Below are positions 10,143 through 18,252 of a stretch of 64,000 nt of DNA, one piece after another. Location of the stretch: positions 806,001 through 870,000 of the forward strand of contig CP121337.1 of the NCBI GenBank assembly GCA_043554545.1, read 5' to 3'. Position 1 is the first letter of the stretch. The number at the start of each line of letters is the position of its first letter. The translations under genes and the position numbers were made by a program. Under the pieces are notes generated by a model, which saw only the letters and a list, made by a program, of their open reading frames with translations, was not told the DNA's origin and did no database searches. Origin of the DNA: UBA7330 sp043554545 (GTDB lineage: Bacteria > Bacteroidota > Bacteroidia > Cytophagales > Cyclobacteriaceae).

Positions 10143-10267
10143 GAATAAGCCACTTTACCGTCTTTGGGATACTGGGCCATCAACATTCCAAGGTGCAACT
10201 GGATACAGGGCAAATATCATAACTATTCATTCCATCCTAAGCAATCCTACCTGCCTCAATAGACCAG
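10143..10267 (-). pseudogene. Decayed fragment of a second copy of the 8100-9509 gene
   Basis: This intergenic stretch matches the middle of the secreted-protein gene at 8100-9509. Nineteen bases from 10149 are identical to 8857-8875. A second block from 10223 matches 8941-8985, with about 10 differences in 45 columns. Between the two blocks the fragment is 10 bases shorter than the gene, a frame-breaking net deletion. The orientation is the same as the intact gene. No open frame of the parent protein survives, so this is a relic of a duplicate. It sits between the cupin and the nucleoside hydrolase. Confidence 0.75.
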
Positions 10268-10286
10268 AATATATCGTGAAAACTAG

Positions 10287-11330
10287 TCAGTTTTTCATTT
10301 CATTCCTCTTCGAAATCATATGATTAAGGTAATTAGAGAAATGCGCATCCAATTCTTTTTTCAAAACCACAAAGTTTTGGTTTGAAACGCGATCACTTGT
10401 AACCCATTTACAGCCTTTTTTTTGGTCAAAATCAAGATAACCATTTGTCAGAATATCAAAATATTCATCACTTTTTTCAACAGCAAAACATACAGCCACC
10501 AAATCCCAGCTTGGCCTTTGATCCGCTAATGTTTTCTTTTCAACATTCCATAGCCAATCCCGATATGCTGTTCGGATGATATTACCATTTGGCGTGTTCA
10601 TGAGTGATTTCCCGGTCATGATATCAGTGCCTCCATCTACAAAATAAATAGGCTTGGGAAAATGATTCACCAAATAAGCTGTGTAGTCAGCAGTGCCGTT
10701 ATAATAGAAATTCCAATCCTTAGCACGATCAGAGGTACTATTAGCACCTAAAGCACCCAGTGCTATCCATTTCTTTATCTTCTTATTTACTAGTTCTAAC
10801 CCTGTAAAGTCAGAAATTTTATCGGGTTGTGATTTTAGCAAATCGTATAAAGCCCTGGTATGGCCAATGGTTACATATGTGATACTATGATCTGTTTCAT
10901 TCGCCAAAAGTCTTCTCAATAAAAGTGTCTGTTCAGGGACATCCGTATTTTTTATGAAGGTGTTTTTGAAAGCTGAAGTATCCTTAGCGAGTTTTTCTGC
11001 TTGCATTTTATCTATGGGGTCACCAAAAGTGGAATCGTAATTGGCACCAATGGGTATGTCATTATTTCCATAATATCTGTTTATGGCATCGATTACTCCA
11101 ACTCCGTAAGGAATGGCTCCGGAACTATAGATTACTCCAATAATCTCTGCCTGCCCGTCGTTTGAATACTCGTTTAACAAGGCAAGTGCACCAACATCAT
11201 CGCAATCCGAACCCATATCCGTATCTAAAATAATCTTTACACTTTGCTCAGCTAAATTTTGACTTGTAATAGATGATATGTTCAAGGACATAAAAGCAAC
11301 CAAAAAAAGGATTTTAATCAAATTCATCAT
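10287..11330 (-). CDS. Secreted inosine-uridine-type nucleoside hydrolase
   Basis: A 347-residue protein with a signal peptide (about 1-23), so it acts in the periplasm or outside the cell. The calcium-binding signature of the IUNH family is intact: D-T-D-M-G-S-D-C-D-D at residues 36-45. A second family block, G-P-like in classic members, is seen as V-T-I-G-H-T-R-A-L. Near the C-terminus the usual H-D-P-L-A-V block reads S-W-D-L-V-A-V: the Asp ligand is kept but the catalytic His is replaced by Trp. I recall a similar Trp in other secreted members of the family, so this may be a subgroup feature rather than damage. It should cleave N-ribosidic or related bonds, but the substrate is unknown. 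Confidence 0.85.
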   Translation of the reverse strand: MMNLIKILFLVAFMSLNISSITSQNLAEQSVKIILDTDMGSDCDDVGALALLNEYSNDGQAEIIGVIYSSGAIPYGVGVIDAINRYYGNNDIPIGANYDSTFGDPIDKMQAEKLAKDTSAFKNTFIKNTDVPEQTLLLRRLLANETDHSITYVTIGHTRALYDLLKSQPDKISDFTGLELVNKKIKKWIALGALGANSTSDRAKDWNFYYNGTADYTAYLVNHFPKPIYFVDGGTDIMTGKSLMNTPNGNIIRTAYRDWLWNVEKKTLADQRPSWDLVAVCFAVEKSDEYFDILTNGYLDFDQKKGCKWVTSDRVSNQNFVVLKKELDAHFSNYLNHMISKRNEMKN

Positions 11331-11381
11331 TCACTCATTTCTGTTCAGTTGGTATTAGGATCACTCGATAAATTATTACCA

Positions 11382-11407
11382 CTCAGAGTCACCGAAGGGA
11401 CTCTGAG
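11382..11407. repeat. REP-like palindrome next to transposase relic
   Basis: Perfect 9-base arms CTCAGAGTC and GACTCTGAG enclose the loop ACCGAAGG. It lies 10 bases beyond the stop codon of the RAYT-type transposase relic (11417-11680). Related palindromes with AGACT/AGTCT arms occur at 12846-12904. RAYT transposases are known to be associated with such REP elements. Confidence 0.6.
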
Positions 11408-11416
11408 CCTACATTA

Positions 11417-11680
11417 CTAAAAAAACTGCCTATAGTCCTCACAGTTAAACCTGTTGTTGACTCCATCCTCATAAAATACTGCACTCGAATAAGGAAATTC
11501 AGTAAAGACACTGCAGAGAGACCATTTTCCTGACACTGGATTATAATGTATGTAATCTAAGGCCTTATTTATTTTTTCTAAACTATCCAGCTCCCTGGCA
11601 TCAAAACTTAACCTGAAAACCTGATTTTTCTTTCCTTTATTCCTTTCATGAGGCTTGATAAAGTCGAGATAGAAGCTGGT
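11417..11680 (-). pseudogene. 3' fragment of an IS200-type (Y1/RAYT) transposase gene
   Basis: Reading the minus strand, an open stretch ends in TAG at 11417 and encodes the typical end of REP-associated tyrosine transposases. A segment with Q-V-F-R-L-S-F-D-A-R-E-L leads into L-D-Y-I-H-Y-N-P-V-S-G-K-W and then F-P-Y-S-S-A-V-F-Y-E-D-G. The block D-Y-I-H-x-N-P-V followed about 20 residues later by Y-S-S-A is diagnostic of this family. The frame is closed by TAA just upstream, and the catalytic HUH and Tyr part is absent, so it is a relic. Its 5' part probably ends at a junction with another relic near 11640-11650. A REP-like palindrome sits just behind its stop codon. Confidence 0.65.
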
Positions 11681-11722
11681 TTACTTGCTCTGGCCCACAA
11701 CCTGGCCAAAAAAGCCAACTAA
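11648..11722 (+). pseudogene. C-terminal remnant of a DDE transposase, IS1182-like
   Basis: On the plus strand, codons from 11648 read M-R-L-D-K-V-E-I-E-A-G-L-L-A-L-A-H-N-L-A-K-K-A-N and then stop at 11720-11722. The pattern L-x-K-V-x-x-E-x-G-L-L-A-x-A-H-N is the familiar last segment of IS1182-family transposases. Only about 25 codons remain and the frame before them is not transposase-like. A hairpin terminator follows at 11829-11869. I infer a broken element abutting the RAYT relic on the other strand; the two relics overlap slightly as drawn because the exact junction cannot be seen. Confidence 0.5.
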
Positions 11723-11828
11723 CAGCTAAAAAACCTATTTTCCTATCTCTTCCAACCTTGCATTTAGCAGCTTGAAGTTCTGAGAAGAATTATTTTGAAA
11801 TTGATTGATAAAGATGATTGATTAGAAA

Positions 11829-11869
11829 TAAAAAGGCCATCTCATTTACTTTTGAGACGGCCTCTTTTT
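11829..11869. terminator. Bidirectional hairpin terminator
   Basis: Arms GGCCATCTCA (11835-11844) and TGAGACGGCC (11853-11862) pair with one G-U pair. A-rich sequence lies before them and TCTTTTTG after, so the hairpin can end transcripts from both sides. On the minus strand it follows the lipoprotein gene at 11891-12625; on the plus strand it follows the IS1182-like remnant. Confidence 0.7.
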
Positions 11870-11890
11870 GTTAAACGGCTTTAAATAAAA

Positions 11891-12625
11891 CTACTGAAGA
11901 TCCAATATATCGGCTGCAGCTTTAATGTTTTTCTTAAGTGCATCAGCCAGGTCACTATTGTCGTCGTCGTTGTCCGGGTTTATTTCAATAATCCCATCCT
12001 GATTGGCATCTATCGCCCCTGAAAGGTCCACAGCTTCTGCAGCATTTAGAAACTGGTCGATGGTGAAGGTTACAGCGATATTTATACCATCCTCATCCAC
12101 AGTTACCCCGGTGCTTCTGCCAATATCCAGATTTTCGGAGGTATCATGCCACATTTCAAAGGGAACACCATCAATGGTTCCTTTTACGAATATGGATCGG
12201 TCATACAGGGGATGGTCTGAGGCTACATCACGGGTTTTGTGGAATTTAAACCGTAGTTCCTGGTAGGTACCTACCGGGATCTCTGCACTGCCAATGGTCT
12301 GAGTAAGTGCATCTGTATCATCCAGCAGGTCTATCGCATAGGGCCCTCTGAAAGCTACCTCTGTACTGTCATCGCTTACCCCGTCATCGTCCATGTCTGT
12401 TTTGAAAATCACGTCCCGGATACTGATTTGAAAATCAGTAATTTCTATTACTTGATTGGTTCTTCCATTAGCTATTCTTCCTCCATTATTTAAGGTGGTG
12501 CTACCCTGGGAAGTCATCGATAATTGGACATTACCAAATGGAGATGGATCATCTTCTGAGCATTGTGCAAAAATTAAAAGTATCCCCAGTGCCAGGAAAG
12601 GTTTCATAAATTGTTTCGTTTTCAT
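11891..12625 (-). CDS. Lipoprotein with DUF4382-like domain and Asp-rich calcium-type loops
   Basis: A 244-residue lipoprotein precursor with a hydrophobic N-terminus ending in Phe-Ala-Gln-Cys, the Cys at residue 22 being the probable lipidation site. The middle resembles DUF4382: an I-T-D-F-Q-I-S-I-R-D-V strand, then A-I-D-L-L, then I-P-V-G-T-Y-Q-E-L-R-F. Two Asp-rich loops (about 77-90, D-M-D-D-D-G-V-S-D-D, and about 207-215, D-A-N-Q-D-G-I-I-E) look like EF-hand or dockerin-type calcium loops. It is probably a surface or periplasmic protein of unknown role. It is flanked by transposase relics on one side and a palindrome cluster plus a transferred sulfatase on the other. A hairpin terminator follows the stop codon. 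Confidence 0.75.
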   Translation of the reverse strand: MKTKQFMKPFLALGILLIFAQCSEDDPSPFGNVQLSMTSQGSTTLNNGGRIANGRTNQVIEITDFQISIRDVIFKTDMDDDGVSDDSTEVAFRGPYAIDLLDDTDALTQTIGSAEIPVGTYQELRFKFHKTRDVASDHPLYDRSIFVKGTIDGVPFEMWHDTSENLDIGRSTGVTVDEDGINIAVTFTIDQFLNAAEAVDLSGAIDANQDGIIEINPDNDDDNSDLADALKKNIKAAADILDLQ

Positions 12626-12760
12626 AATAAAATAATTAACATTCTATGTATATAACACCGAAGGCACAAAATACCCTACACCCTTCCTGAAAAACTACTT
12701 TTAGGGGGTTAGTTAATGGTTATTTGACAACTGCTCCTTTTCTGTCTTTGGCGTTTCTCT

Positions 12761-12904
12761 AAGGGTTTACAAATAAACCAGCGTCTAGACTCAGGGCTTT
12801 AACCCTTTCTATCCGGAGAGTTTCTCTACGGATTCAGAAATAAATCTGAGTCTTAGACTCAGGCTGATACCAAAATCCTTAGACTCCTTTGGAAGTCTAA
12901 GGAT
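12761..12904. repeat. Cluster of REP-like palindromes
   Basis: Several inverted repeats lie back to back in this 320-base gene-free stretch. GGTTT/AAACC is at 12764-12779. ATCCG...CGGAT, with inner GAGA/TCTC, is at about 12810-12832. CTGAGTC/GACTCAG (loop TTA) is at 12846-12862. Perfect 11-base arms ATCCTTAGACT/AGTCTAAGGAT are at 12875-12885 and 12894-12904. The AGACT/AGTCT core is shared with the palindrome beside the RAYT relic at 11382. The rest of 12626-12945 holds the probable leader of the lipoprotein gene and nothing else that I can recognise. Confidence 0.6.
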
Positions 12905-12945
12905 AGTTGAGGTGACCCGGAGTTTGACTATTTATTCGCCATGCT

Positions 12946-14301
12946 TCAGAAGCTTTTTTGCCATGTTTCAAATAGGCGATTGAGTCGAGCTAGTATTTTC
13001 GGTTGTTCATCTGCCCGGTTTTTCGATTCGGAAAGATCCGCTTTCAGGTTGAAGAGCTGCCAGGGGTCCTCAGGATTTTCGCGGACGATCTTCCATTCAC
13101 CCGCCCGCAAGGCGGCATGGTTCCGATAGTTGAAAAAGAATGATTTGTGACGGGAGGGTTTACCTTGAGTAAGTATCGGCAAGGGGTCTTTGCCATCGAG
13201 TCTGACGCCCTCCGGCAACGGAGCCCTTGCGAGTTTTGCGCAGGCGACCAGCAAGTCAGGTGACCAAAAGGCTTCGTCGATGACCGAGCCTGACTCGATG
13301 TGCTTCGGCCAGCGAGCAATGGCAGCGACACGAAGCCCTCCTTCCCAGCAGGTGACACCACCGCTTCTGAGCGGATCGTTGATGCCAATGTCGATTCCTT
13401 CGCGACCGAGGCGAAAACCGCCATTGTCAGACATAAAAAAGACGAAGGTGTTTTGCCCGACACTGCTAGCCTCCAGGGCATCGAGCACGCGACCAATCGC
13501 ATGGTCAAGTGCGGTGACCACGGCAGCGTAGCGCTTTTCATAGTCCTGTTCGTCGGGTGACCAGCCATATTCCTCAAATGCCCAATCGGGAGCTTGCCAA
13601 ATGTTGGGCTGCCCTGGCTGCTTGTTGCCAGCACTGGGAAAGTGGGGCGCATTGAAGGGGAGGTAGCAAAACCAGGGATCCTTGGTTTGGGATTGGCGCT
13701 GGATGAAATCGATGGCCGCATCGGCGAAGATGTCCGTCGCGTATTCACCATCCCGGTACAGCTCTTCAGTTCCCTCATAGAGATCGTGCTTAGTCCGGTA
13801 ATTGTGATTGTAGTAATCCATGTTCCCTGAAGCGTGGCCGATGAACTCATCGAAACCACGGTCCGTCGGCCGTGAGCCTTCGGCAAAGCCGACATTCCAT
13901 TTGCCGAAGCAACCCGTAGTAAAGGATTCAGGTGCTGCTTTCAGGATTTCCGATATAAGGATCTCGTCGTGATTGAGTCCGGTACCATAGTTCCCTTCCA
14001 GGCCGGGTAGCTGATAGTCTAATCCATGTCGTTGAGGAATCCGCCCGGTCAGGAGGCTAGCCCGTGAAACGGTGCAGGTGGGGGAAGCCGTGTAGAAGCT
14101 GGTCAAACGGGCCCCTTCCCGGGCCAGTTGGGCGAGTCGTGGAGCTCGGATTTCCGAATCAGGGTTATAGATTTTAAGATCTCCAAAACCGAGATTGTCG
14201 GCAGTGATGATCAAGATATTTGGTGGGGAGTCCGCTCCATGAGCTAGTAGGCTCAAGGCGGTAAAAATTATGGCAACAAGGTATCGGATATGGTTGAGCA
14301 T
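12946..14301 (-). CDS. Secreted sulfatase-family protein with non-canonical active-site motifs; likely transferred
   Basis: A 451-residue alkaline-phosphatase-fold sulfatase with a signal peptide (about 1-22). Family landmarks are present but altered. The metal-binding D-D-L-G reads D35-N36-L-G. The formylglycine motif C-x-P/A-x-R reads C76-T-V-S-R80, with Val in place of Pro. The G-K-W-H block reads G-K134-W-N136-V-G. The later S-D-N-G-G block is intact. These substitutions may define a subfamily or change maturation. The gene is visibly GC-rich (39 of the 60 bases at 13201-13260 are G or C), unlike its neighbours, and has long spurious open frames on both strands as GC-rich genes do. Composition and motif style suggest transfer from a Planctomycetota/Verrucomicrobiota-like donor. 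Substrate unknown. Confidence 0.85.
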   Translation of the reverse strand: MLNHIRYLVAIIFTALSLLAHGADSPPNILIITADNLGFGDLKIYNPDSEIRAPRLAQLAREGARLTSFYTASPTCTVSRASLLTGRIPQRHGLDYQLPGLEGNYGTGLNHDEILISEILKAAPESFTTGCFGKWNVGFAEGSRPTDRGFDEFIGHASGNMDYYNHNYRTKHDLYEGTEELYRDGEYATDIFADAAIDFIQRQSQTKDPWFCYLPFNAPHFPSAGNKQPGQPNIWQAPDWAFEEYGWSPDEQDYEKRYAAVVTALDHAIGRVLDALEASSVGQNTFVFFMSDNGGFRLGREGIDIGINDPLRSGGVTCWEGGLRVAAIARWPKHIESGSVIDEAFWSPDLLVACAKLARAPLPEGVRLDGKDPLPILTQGKPSRHKSFFFNYRNHAALRAGEWKIVRENPEDPWQLFNLKADLSESKNRADEQPKILARLNRLFETWQKSF

Positions 14302-14399
14302 AGGGAAGCTAATTTATTGAAATAAGTTTCCTTTTAGAAATGATACGTTTGCCTTGATAGAGAATTATTGGTAATATTATGTACAATACGCCCCAAATC

Positions 14400-14909
14400 A
14401 TGAAAACAATCTACTACTGTCTTATCCTATTGGCTATCCTTCTATCTCAGAAAACTTTTGCTCAATCTGTGGAAGAAGAAAACTTTCAAATTGCTGCAAG
14501 CTACTTTACCGAAGTTCTGAATAAAAGGAACATTGATTTGATTGATGAGCTTTTTGCTAAAGATTTCACATTAATAAATTACGATACTAAACGAGAATGG
14601 ACAGGATCAGATAGATTGAAAGAAGTTGTTGAGACTCATTTCAAAGGGCATTATTATGAAATATTGGATCATATCGCCAATGGCGAGAATCTATTCATGT
14701 TAGTTAAAAGGACTGTTTTATGGCCAGAATACGCAGCTCCAAATTCAAAAGAAACTTATACACAGTTGGTTTTTGAGAGATTCATCATTAGAAACGGGAA
14801 GATCATTGAATTTAGACGGGGTAATGTTGCTCAAATCAATGAGATGAAAGAGCTTTCTGGTTTTGAAGGTGGATTTAGGGACATTGTTAAAGCACTGTCA
14901 TCTAAATAA
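14400..14909 (+). CDS. Secreted SnoaL/NTF2-like protein
   Basis: About 169 residues from the ATG at 14400; an in-frame ATG 21 bases upstream is less likely because the signal peptide (Met-Lys-Thr-Ile-Tyr-Tyr..., ending F-A-Q) begins at 14400. The mature part is one alpha+beta cone of the SnoaL/NTF2 superfamily: an A-A-S-Y-F-x-E-V-L-N-K-R-N helix, then I-D-E-L-F-A-K-D-F, and antiparallel strands ending I-I-R-N-G-K-I-I-E-F-R-R. This fold serves as cyclase, isomerase or ligand-binding module, and the sequence does not tell which. Low-GC like most of the window, in contrast to the adjoining sulfatase, and divergent from it. Confidence 0.75.
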   Translation: MKTIYYCLILLAILLSQKTFAQSVEEENFQIAASYFTEVLNKRNIDLIDELFAKDFTLINYDTKREWTGSDRLKEVVETHFKGHYYEILDHIANGENLFMLVKRTVLWPEYAAPNSKETYTQLVFERFIIRNGKIIEFRRGNVAQINEMKELSGFEGGFRDIVKALSSK

Positions 14910-14961
14910 TTGTTTACAGGGTGAGAGTGAGTCAGGAGTGTGAAACAGTGTTTTCACGTAG

Positions 14962-14997
14962 GTCAAAGTCAAAGTCAGTGTCAGCGTTAAAGTCAAT
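14962..14997. repeat. Short degenerate hexamer tandem repeat
   Basis: Six consecutive units of GTCAAA type: two exact copies and four with one or two changes (GTCAGT, GTCAGC, GTTAAA, GTCAAT). A hairpin GTGAAA/TTTCAC lies just before, at 14940-14957. Non-coding, upstream of the helicase gene. Confidence 0.55.
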
Positions 14998-15051
14998 AAC
15001 AATTTATCCAAATCCCCTTCGCACCACCCAATCATTGACTAAATTTAGCCC

Positions 15052-18000
15052 ATGCCCGAGGCACCTTTTCATATCTACCGATCTTCTGCAGGCTCAGGAA
15101 AAACATTTACCCTCTCCAGGGAATATCTGAAGCTGGCGCTCAGTAGGCCCGGTGCCTTTCGCAGGATTCTAGGTGTAACTTTTACCAATAAGGCATCTGC
15201 GGAGATGAAGCGGAGGATTGTGGAGTACCTAAAGGATTTATCAAAGGGGAAGGAGACCCCTATGACGGGGCAGCTACAACAAGCATTGAACATCAGCAGT
15301 GATGCCCTCCAGAAAAAGGCTGCAGATACACTCACAGAAATCCTGCATCAGTACGGAAGATTCTCCGTCGTTACGATTGATAGTTTTTTTCACCAGGTCA
15401 TCCGTTCATTTGCCAGAGAGATGGGTCTGCAGGGCACCTTCACCATTGACCTGGACCTCGACAAGGTCATGCAGCAGGTAATTGATCAGATGTTGTTGGA
15501 GGTTGGCGAGAAAGAACACAAGCAACTGCGTACATGGCTTACCCAATTCGCTGAGCAAAAAGTCGAAGAAGGAAAAAGCTGGGATTTTAGAAAGGACATC
15601 TCTTCCCTGGCAAGAGAAATACTGAGGGATGATTTTAAGCAGTATGCGACATCCGTATTGAAACTGAGTGAGCAGCCGGATTTCTTTCCCAACTTAAAAA
15701 AAGACCTCAACAAGATCCGTTACCATTTTGAAAATCACCTCAAGAGCATTCATCAGGAGGTTTTCGATTACTTGACTGCTCAGCACATTGAGCCCGGAGA
15801 CTTTAGCAATGGACTAAGAGGACCACTGGGGCTTTTCTCCAAAGTGGTGAGTAAAGATGACCCATCCAAAAAATATGATATTTCCGGACCCCGAAGAGCA
15901 GCAGCAGAGGACAAGTCCAAATGGCTTGCCAAAGCCAATATGGGCAATGCGCAACTGCATGAAGCACTGGATGGCCTGATCCTCAAAAAGTACCAGGAGC
16001 TGATTGCCTATATGGACAAAAACCTGGTGGAATATTATTCCGTGGTGGAAGTACAGCGTTACCTCTACACGTTTGGGATCCTGTCAGAGATCAATCGTTA
16101 CCTCACCCAATATCGGGAGGAGCAGGATGTGATGCTCATTGCTGATTTACCTGACTTTCTACGGCAGATCATCCAGGACAGTGATACGCCATACATCTAT
16201 GAAAAAATTGGAGCTATTTTCAGTCATTACCTGATTGATGAGTTTCAGGATACAAGCCTTTTTCAGTGGAATAACTTCAAACCGCTGGTTAAGAACTCTA
16301 CCGATGAGGGTGATTTTAGTATGATCGTGGGGGATGTGAAGCAATCCATTTATCGGTTTAGAGGTGGAGATTGGGAACTCTTCCAGCATCGGGTAAAGCC
16401 AGAGATTGGGGATTACAATGTTTATGAAGAAAGCCTCGGGGTGAACTATCGAAGTGCAGGTCAACTAATACAGTTTAATAATACTTTTTTCAAACAGGCT
16501 CAGCATTATTCTTTGGGCTACTTTGACCAAATGGTGGATGAAATCATCAGTGAGGCCGAAAAGTCCAAAACGAAGCAAAAGATTGAAGCAACCTTTAATG
16601 GATACGACGATGTCGCACAGGAGCTGCCTGAGGGAAAAGATCCGGAGCTTGGGATGGTGCATATTGAATTCATCGATTCAGATAACCTCGGAGAGGATGA
16701 GAAATGGATGGATGTTGCGATTCAGCAAGCCATCCACCAGATTGAGGTCTTTCAACAGCAAGGTTATGAACTGCGAGATATTGCCATCCTTACCCGATAT
16801 GCCAAAGAAGGAAAAAGAATAGCTGATGCTTTTATCAAGTACCGAAATACACCCGAAGCTAAACCTGATTTACGGTATGAAGTGGTGAGCTCAGAAGCAC
16901 TTTACCTTACTTCAAGTCATCTCGTCCGGTTTGTGGTTGCTCTTATTCAGTGGTTAAATGACGAATCCAATACCATTGTCTTGTCTCAGTGGTTGTACGA
17001 ATACCAACACTACATTCTTAAGAATCAAGCGCCTACTCAGGATGAATTGTTTTCCGCTATAAATTCCTGGGATCAGTTGGTTCCACAGGAATTTGTGAAA
17101 CAAAAAGACTACCTGAAGACACTGCCACTATATGAATTGGTAGAGAATGTTATCCGCGCCTTTGGCTTAGATGAGCAGAAAGAAGAGTTTACTTATTTGC
17201 AGGGTTTCCAGGATGCAATCTTAGACTACACAAAAAATGAGCGTGGGGATATCCCTTCTTTTCTGGATTGGTGGGACGAAGTAAGGAAGGAACGAGCCAT
17301 TCAAATTGCAGATGAGAATAACGCCATCAAGATCCTGACCATACACAAGGCCAAGGGACTGGAATTTCCGATTGTCATGCTACCTTTTTTGTCCTGGTCT
17401 ATGGATAATGAATATAGTAAAGACAATATATTATGGGTTCCGGGAGGGGAACATCCACATTTCGATCAACTTCCGGTCATACCGCTGAAATACACGAAAA
17501 ACCTGATTAATACCCATTGGGCAGCTGTCTATAATGACGAAAGATTAAAAGCGTACATGGACAGCTTCAATTTGTTGTACGTCGCTTTTACCCGGCCCAT
17601 TGAAGTGCTTTGGGCTTATGGCTCAAAGCCCAAATCGCCCGAAAAACTAAAATCGGTTGGAGACCTGATCTATACCCAGGTAAGTCAGCATGAAAAGTGG
17701 GAAGAAGAAACATCCAGCTTAGAACTTGGCACGATCCAAAAGATGAAAACCAAAAAGCAAGGGGTTGAGGAATTTGGGTTGAATCGATATTATGCGCATC
17801 CCTGGAGAGGGAAAGTGAGCGTGCAAATTAAGGGATCAGCCGAGTTAAGTGAAGCTTCTTTTGTTGCAGCTACGCAAAGAGGAATCCAATTGCACGCGTT
17901 GTTAAGTAGAATCATACATGAAAAGGATTTGGAGCAATTTGTAGGTACCAAGGAGGAGGCACCGCTCAGAGCCATCATCGAACATCCTGAGGTAAAAAAT

Positions 18001-18252
18001 TGGTATGAGGATAGCTGGATCGCAGAGAATGAGGTGGGCATCTTACTTCCAGGTGGAGATTTCAAACGCATTGACCGCATCAACCGGTCAACTACTGAAA
18101 CGGTCGTCATTGACTTTAAGACGGGTACGAAAAGGGGTAAAGACAAGGCCCAGGTAAAGGAATATATGCGTATCCTGGCTGAAATGGGATATCCGGCCGT
18201 GAAAGGCCATCTGGTATATTTAAATGACATGGAAGTGGTCAAGGTGGAATGA
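15052..18252 (+). CDS. UvrD/AddA-like helicase-nuclease subunit
   Basis: A 1066-residue superfamily-1 DNA helicase with a C-terminal nuclease, the partner of the next gene in double-strand-break processing (AddAB/RecBCD type). Motifs in order: Walker A S-A-G-S-G-K-T (about 12-18), T-F-T-N-K-A-S-A-E-M, motif II D-E-F-Q-D (about 396), motif III/IV G-D-V-K-Q-S-I-Y-R-F-R-G-G (about 428), motif V H-K-A-K-G-L-E-F-P (about 765) and motif VI Y-V-A-F-T-R (about 842). A PD-(D/E)xK nuclease core, V-I-D-F-K-T-G, is near 1018. It overlaps the next gene by four bases (ATGA), so the two are translationally coupled. The start ATG gives the family's usual short lead into the Walker motif. Confidence 0.9.
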   Translation: MPEAPFHIYRSSAGSGKTFTLSREYLKLALSRPGAFRRILGVTFTNKASAEMKRRIVEYLKDLSKGKETPMTGQLQQALNISSDALQKKAADTLTEILHQYGRFSVVTIDSFFHQVIRSFAREMGLQGTFTIDLDLDKVMQQVIDQMLLEVGEKEHKQLRTWLTQFAEQKVEEGKSWDFRKDISSLAREILRDDFKQYATSVLKLSEQPDFFPNLKKDLNKIRYHFENHLKSIHQEVFDYLTAQHIEPGDFSNGLRGPLGLFSKVVSKDDPSKKYDISGPRRAAAEDKSKWLAKANMGNAQLHEALDGLILKKYQELIAYMDKNLVEYYSVVEVQRYLYTFGILSEINRYLTQYREEQDVMLIADLPDFLRQIIQDSDTPYIYEKIGAIFSHYLIDEFQDTSLFQWNNFKPLVKNSTDEGDFSMIVGDVKQSIYRFRGGDWELFQHRVKPEIGDYNVYEESLGVNYRSAGQLIQFNNTFFKQAQHYSLGYFDQMVDEIISEAEKSKTKQKIEATFNGYDDVAQELPEGKDPELGMVHIEFIDSDNLGEDEKWMDVAIQQAIHQIEVFQQQGYELRDIAILTRYAKEGKRIADAFIKYRNTPEAKPDLRYEVVSSEALYLTSSHLVRFVVALIQWLNDESNTIVLSQWLYEYQHYILKNQAPTQDELFSAINSWDQLVPQEFVKQKDYLKTLPLYELVENVIRAFGLDEQKEEFTYLQGFQDAILDYTKNERGDIPSFLDWWDEVRKERAIQIADENNAIKILTIHKAKGLEFPIVMLPFLSWSMDNEYSKDNILWVPGGEHPHFDQLPVIPLKYTKNLINTHWAAVYNDERLKAYMDSFNLLYVAFTRPIEVLWAYGSKPKSPEKLKSVGDLIYTQVSQHEKWEEETSSLELGTIQKMKTKKQGVEEFGLNRYYAHPWRGKVSVQIKGSAELSEASFVAATQRGIQLHALLSRIIHEKDLEQFVGTKEEAPLRAIIEHPEVKNWYEDSWIAENEVGILLPGGDFKRIDRINRSTTETVVIDFKTGTKRGKDKAQVKEYMRILAEMGYPAVKGHLVYLNDMEVVKVE

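Noticed and set aside
10132..10323. Plus-strand open frame of 63 codons
   Set aside because: It lies on the opposite strand of a recognisable gene relic and has no protein-like composition.
13044..13895. Long open frame on the minus strand inside the sulfatase region
   Set aside because: It is a shadow frame produced by the GC-rich sulfatase gene; its product is rich in Ser/Pro/Arg with no domain, while the real frame has clear sulfatase motifs.
14962..14997. CRISPR-like array
   Set aside because: The units are six bases, contiguous and degenerate, with no spacers and no cas genes nearby.
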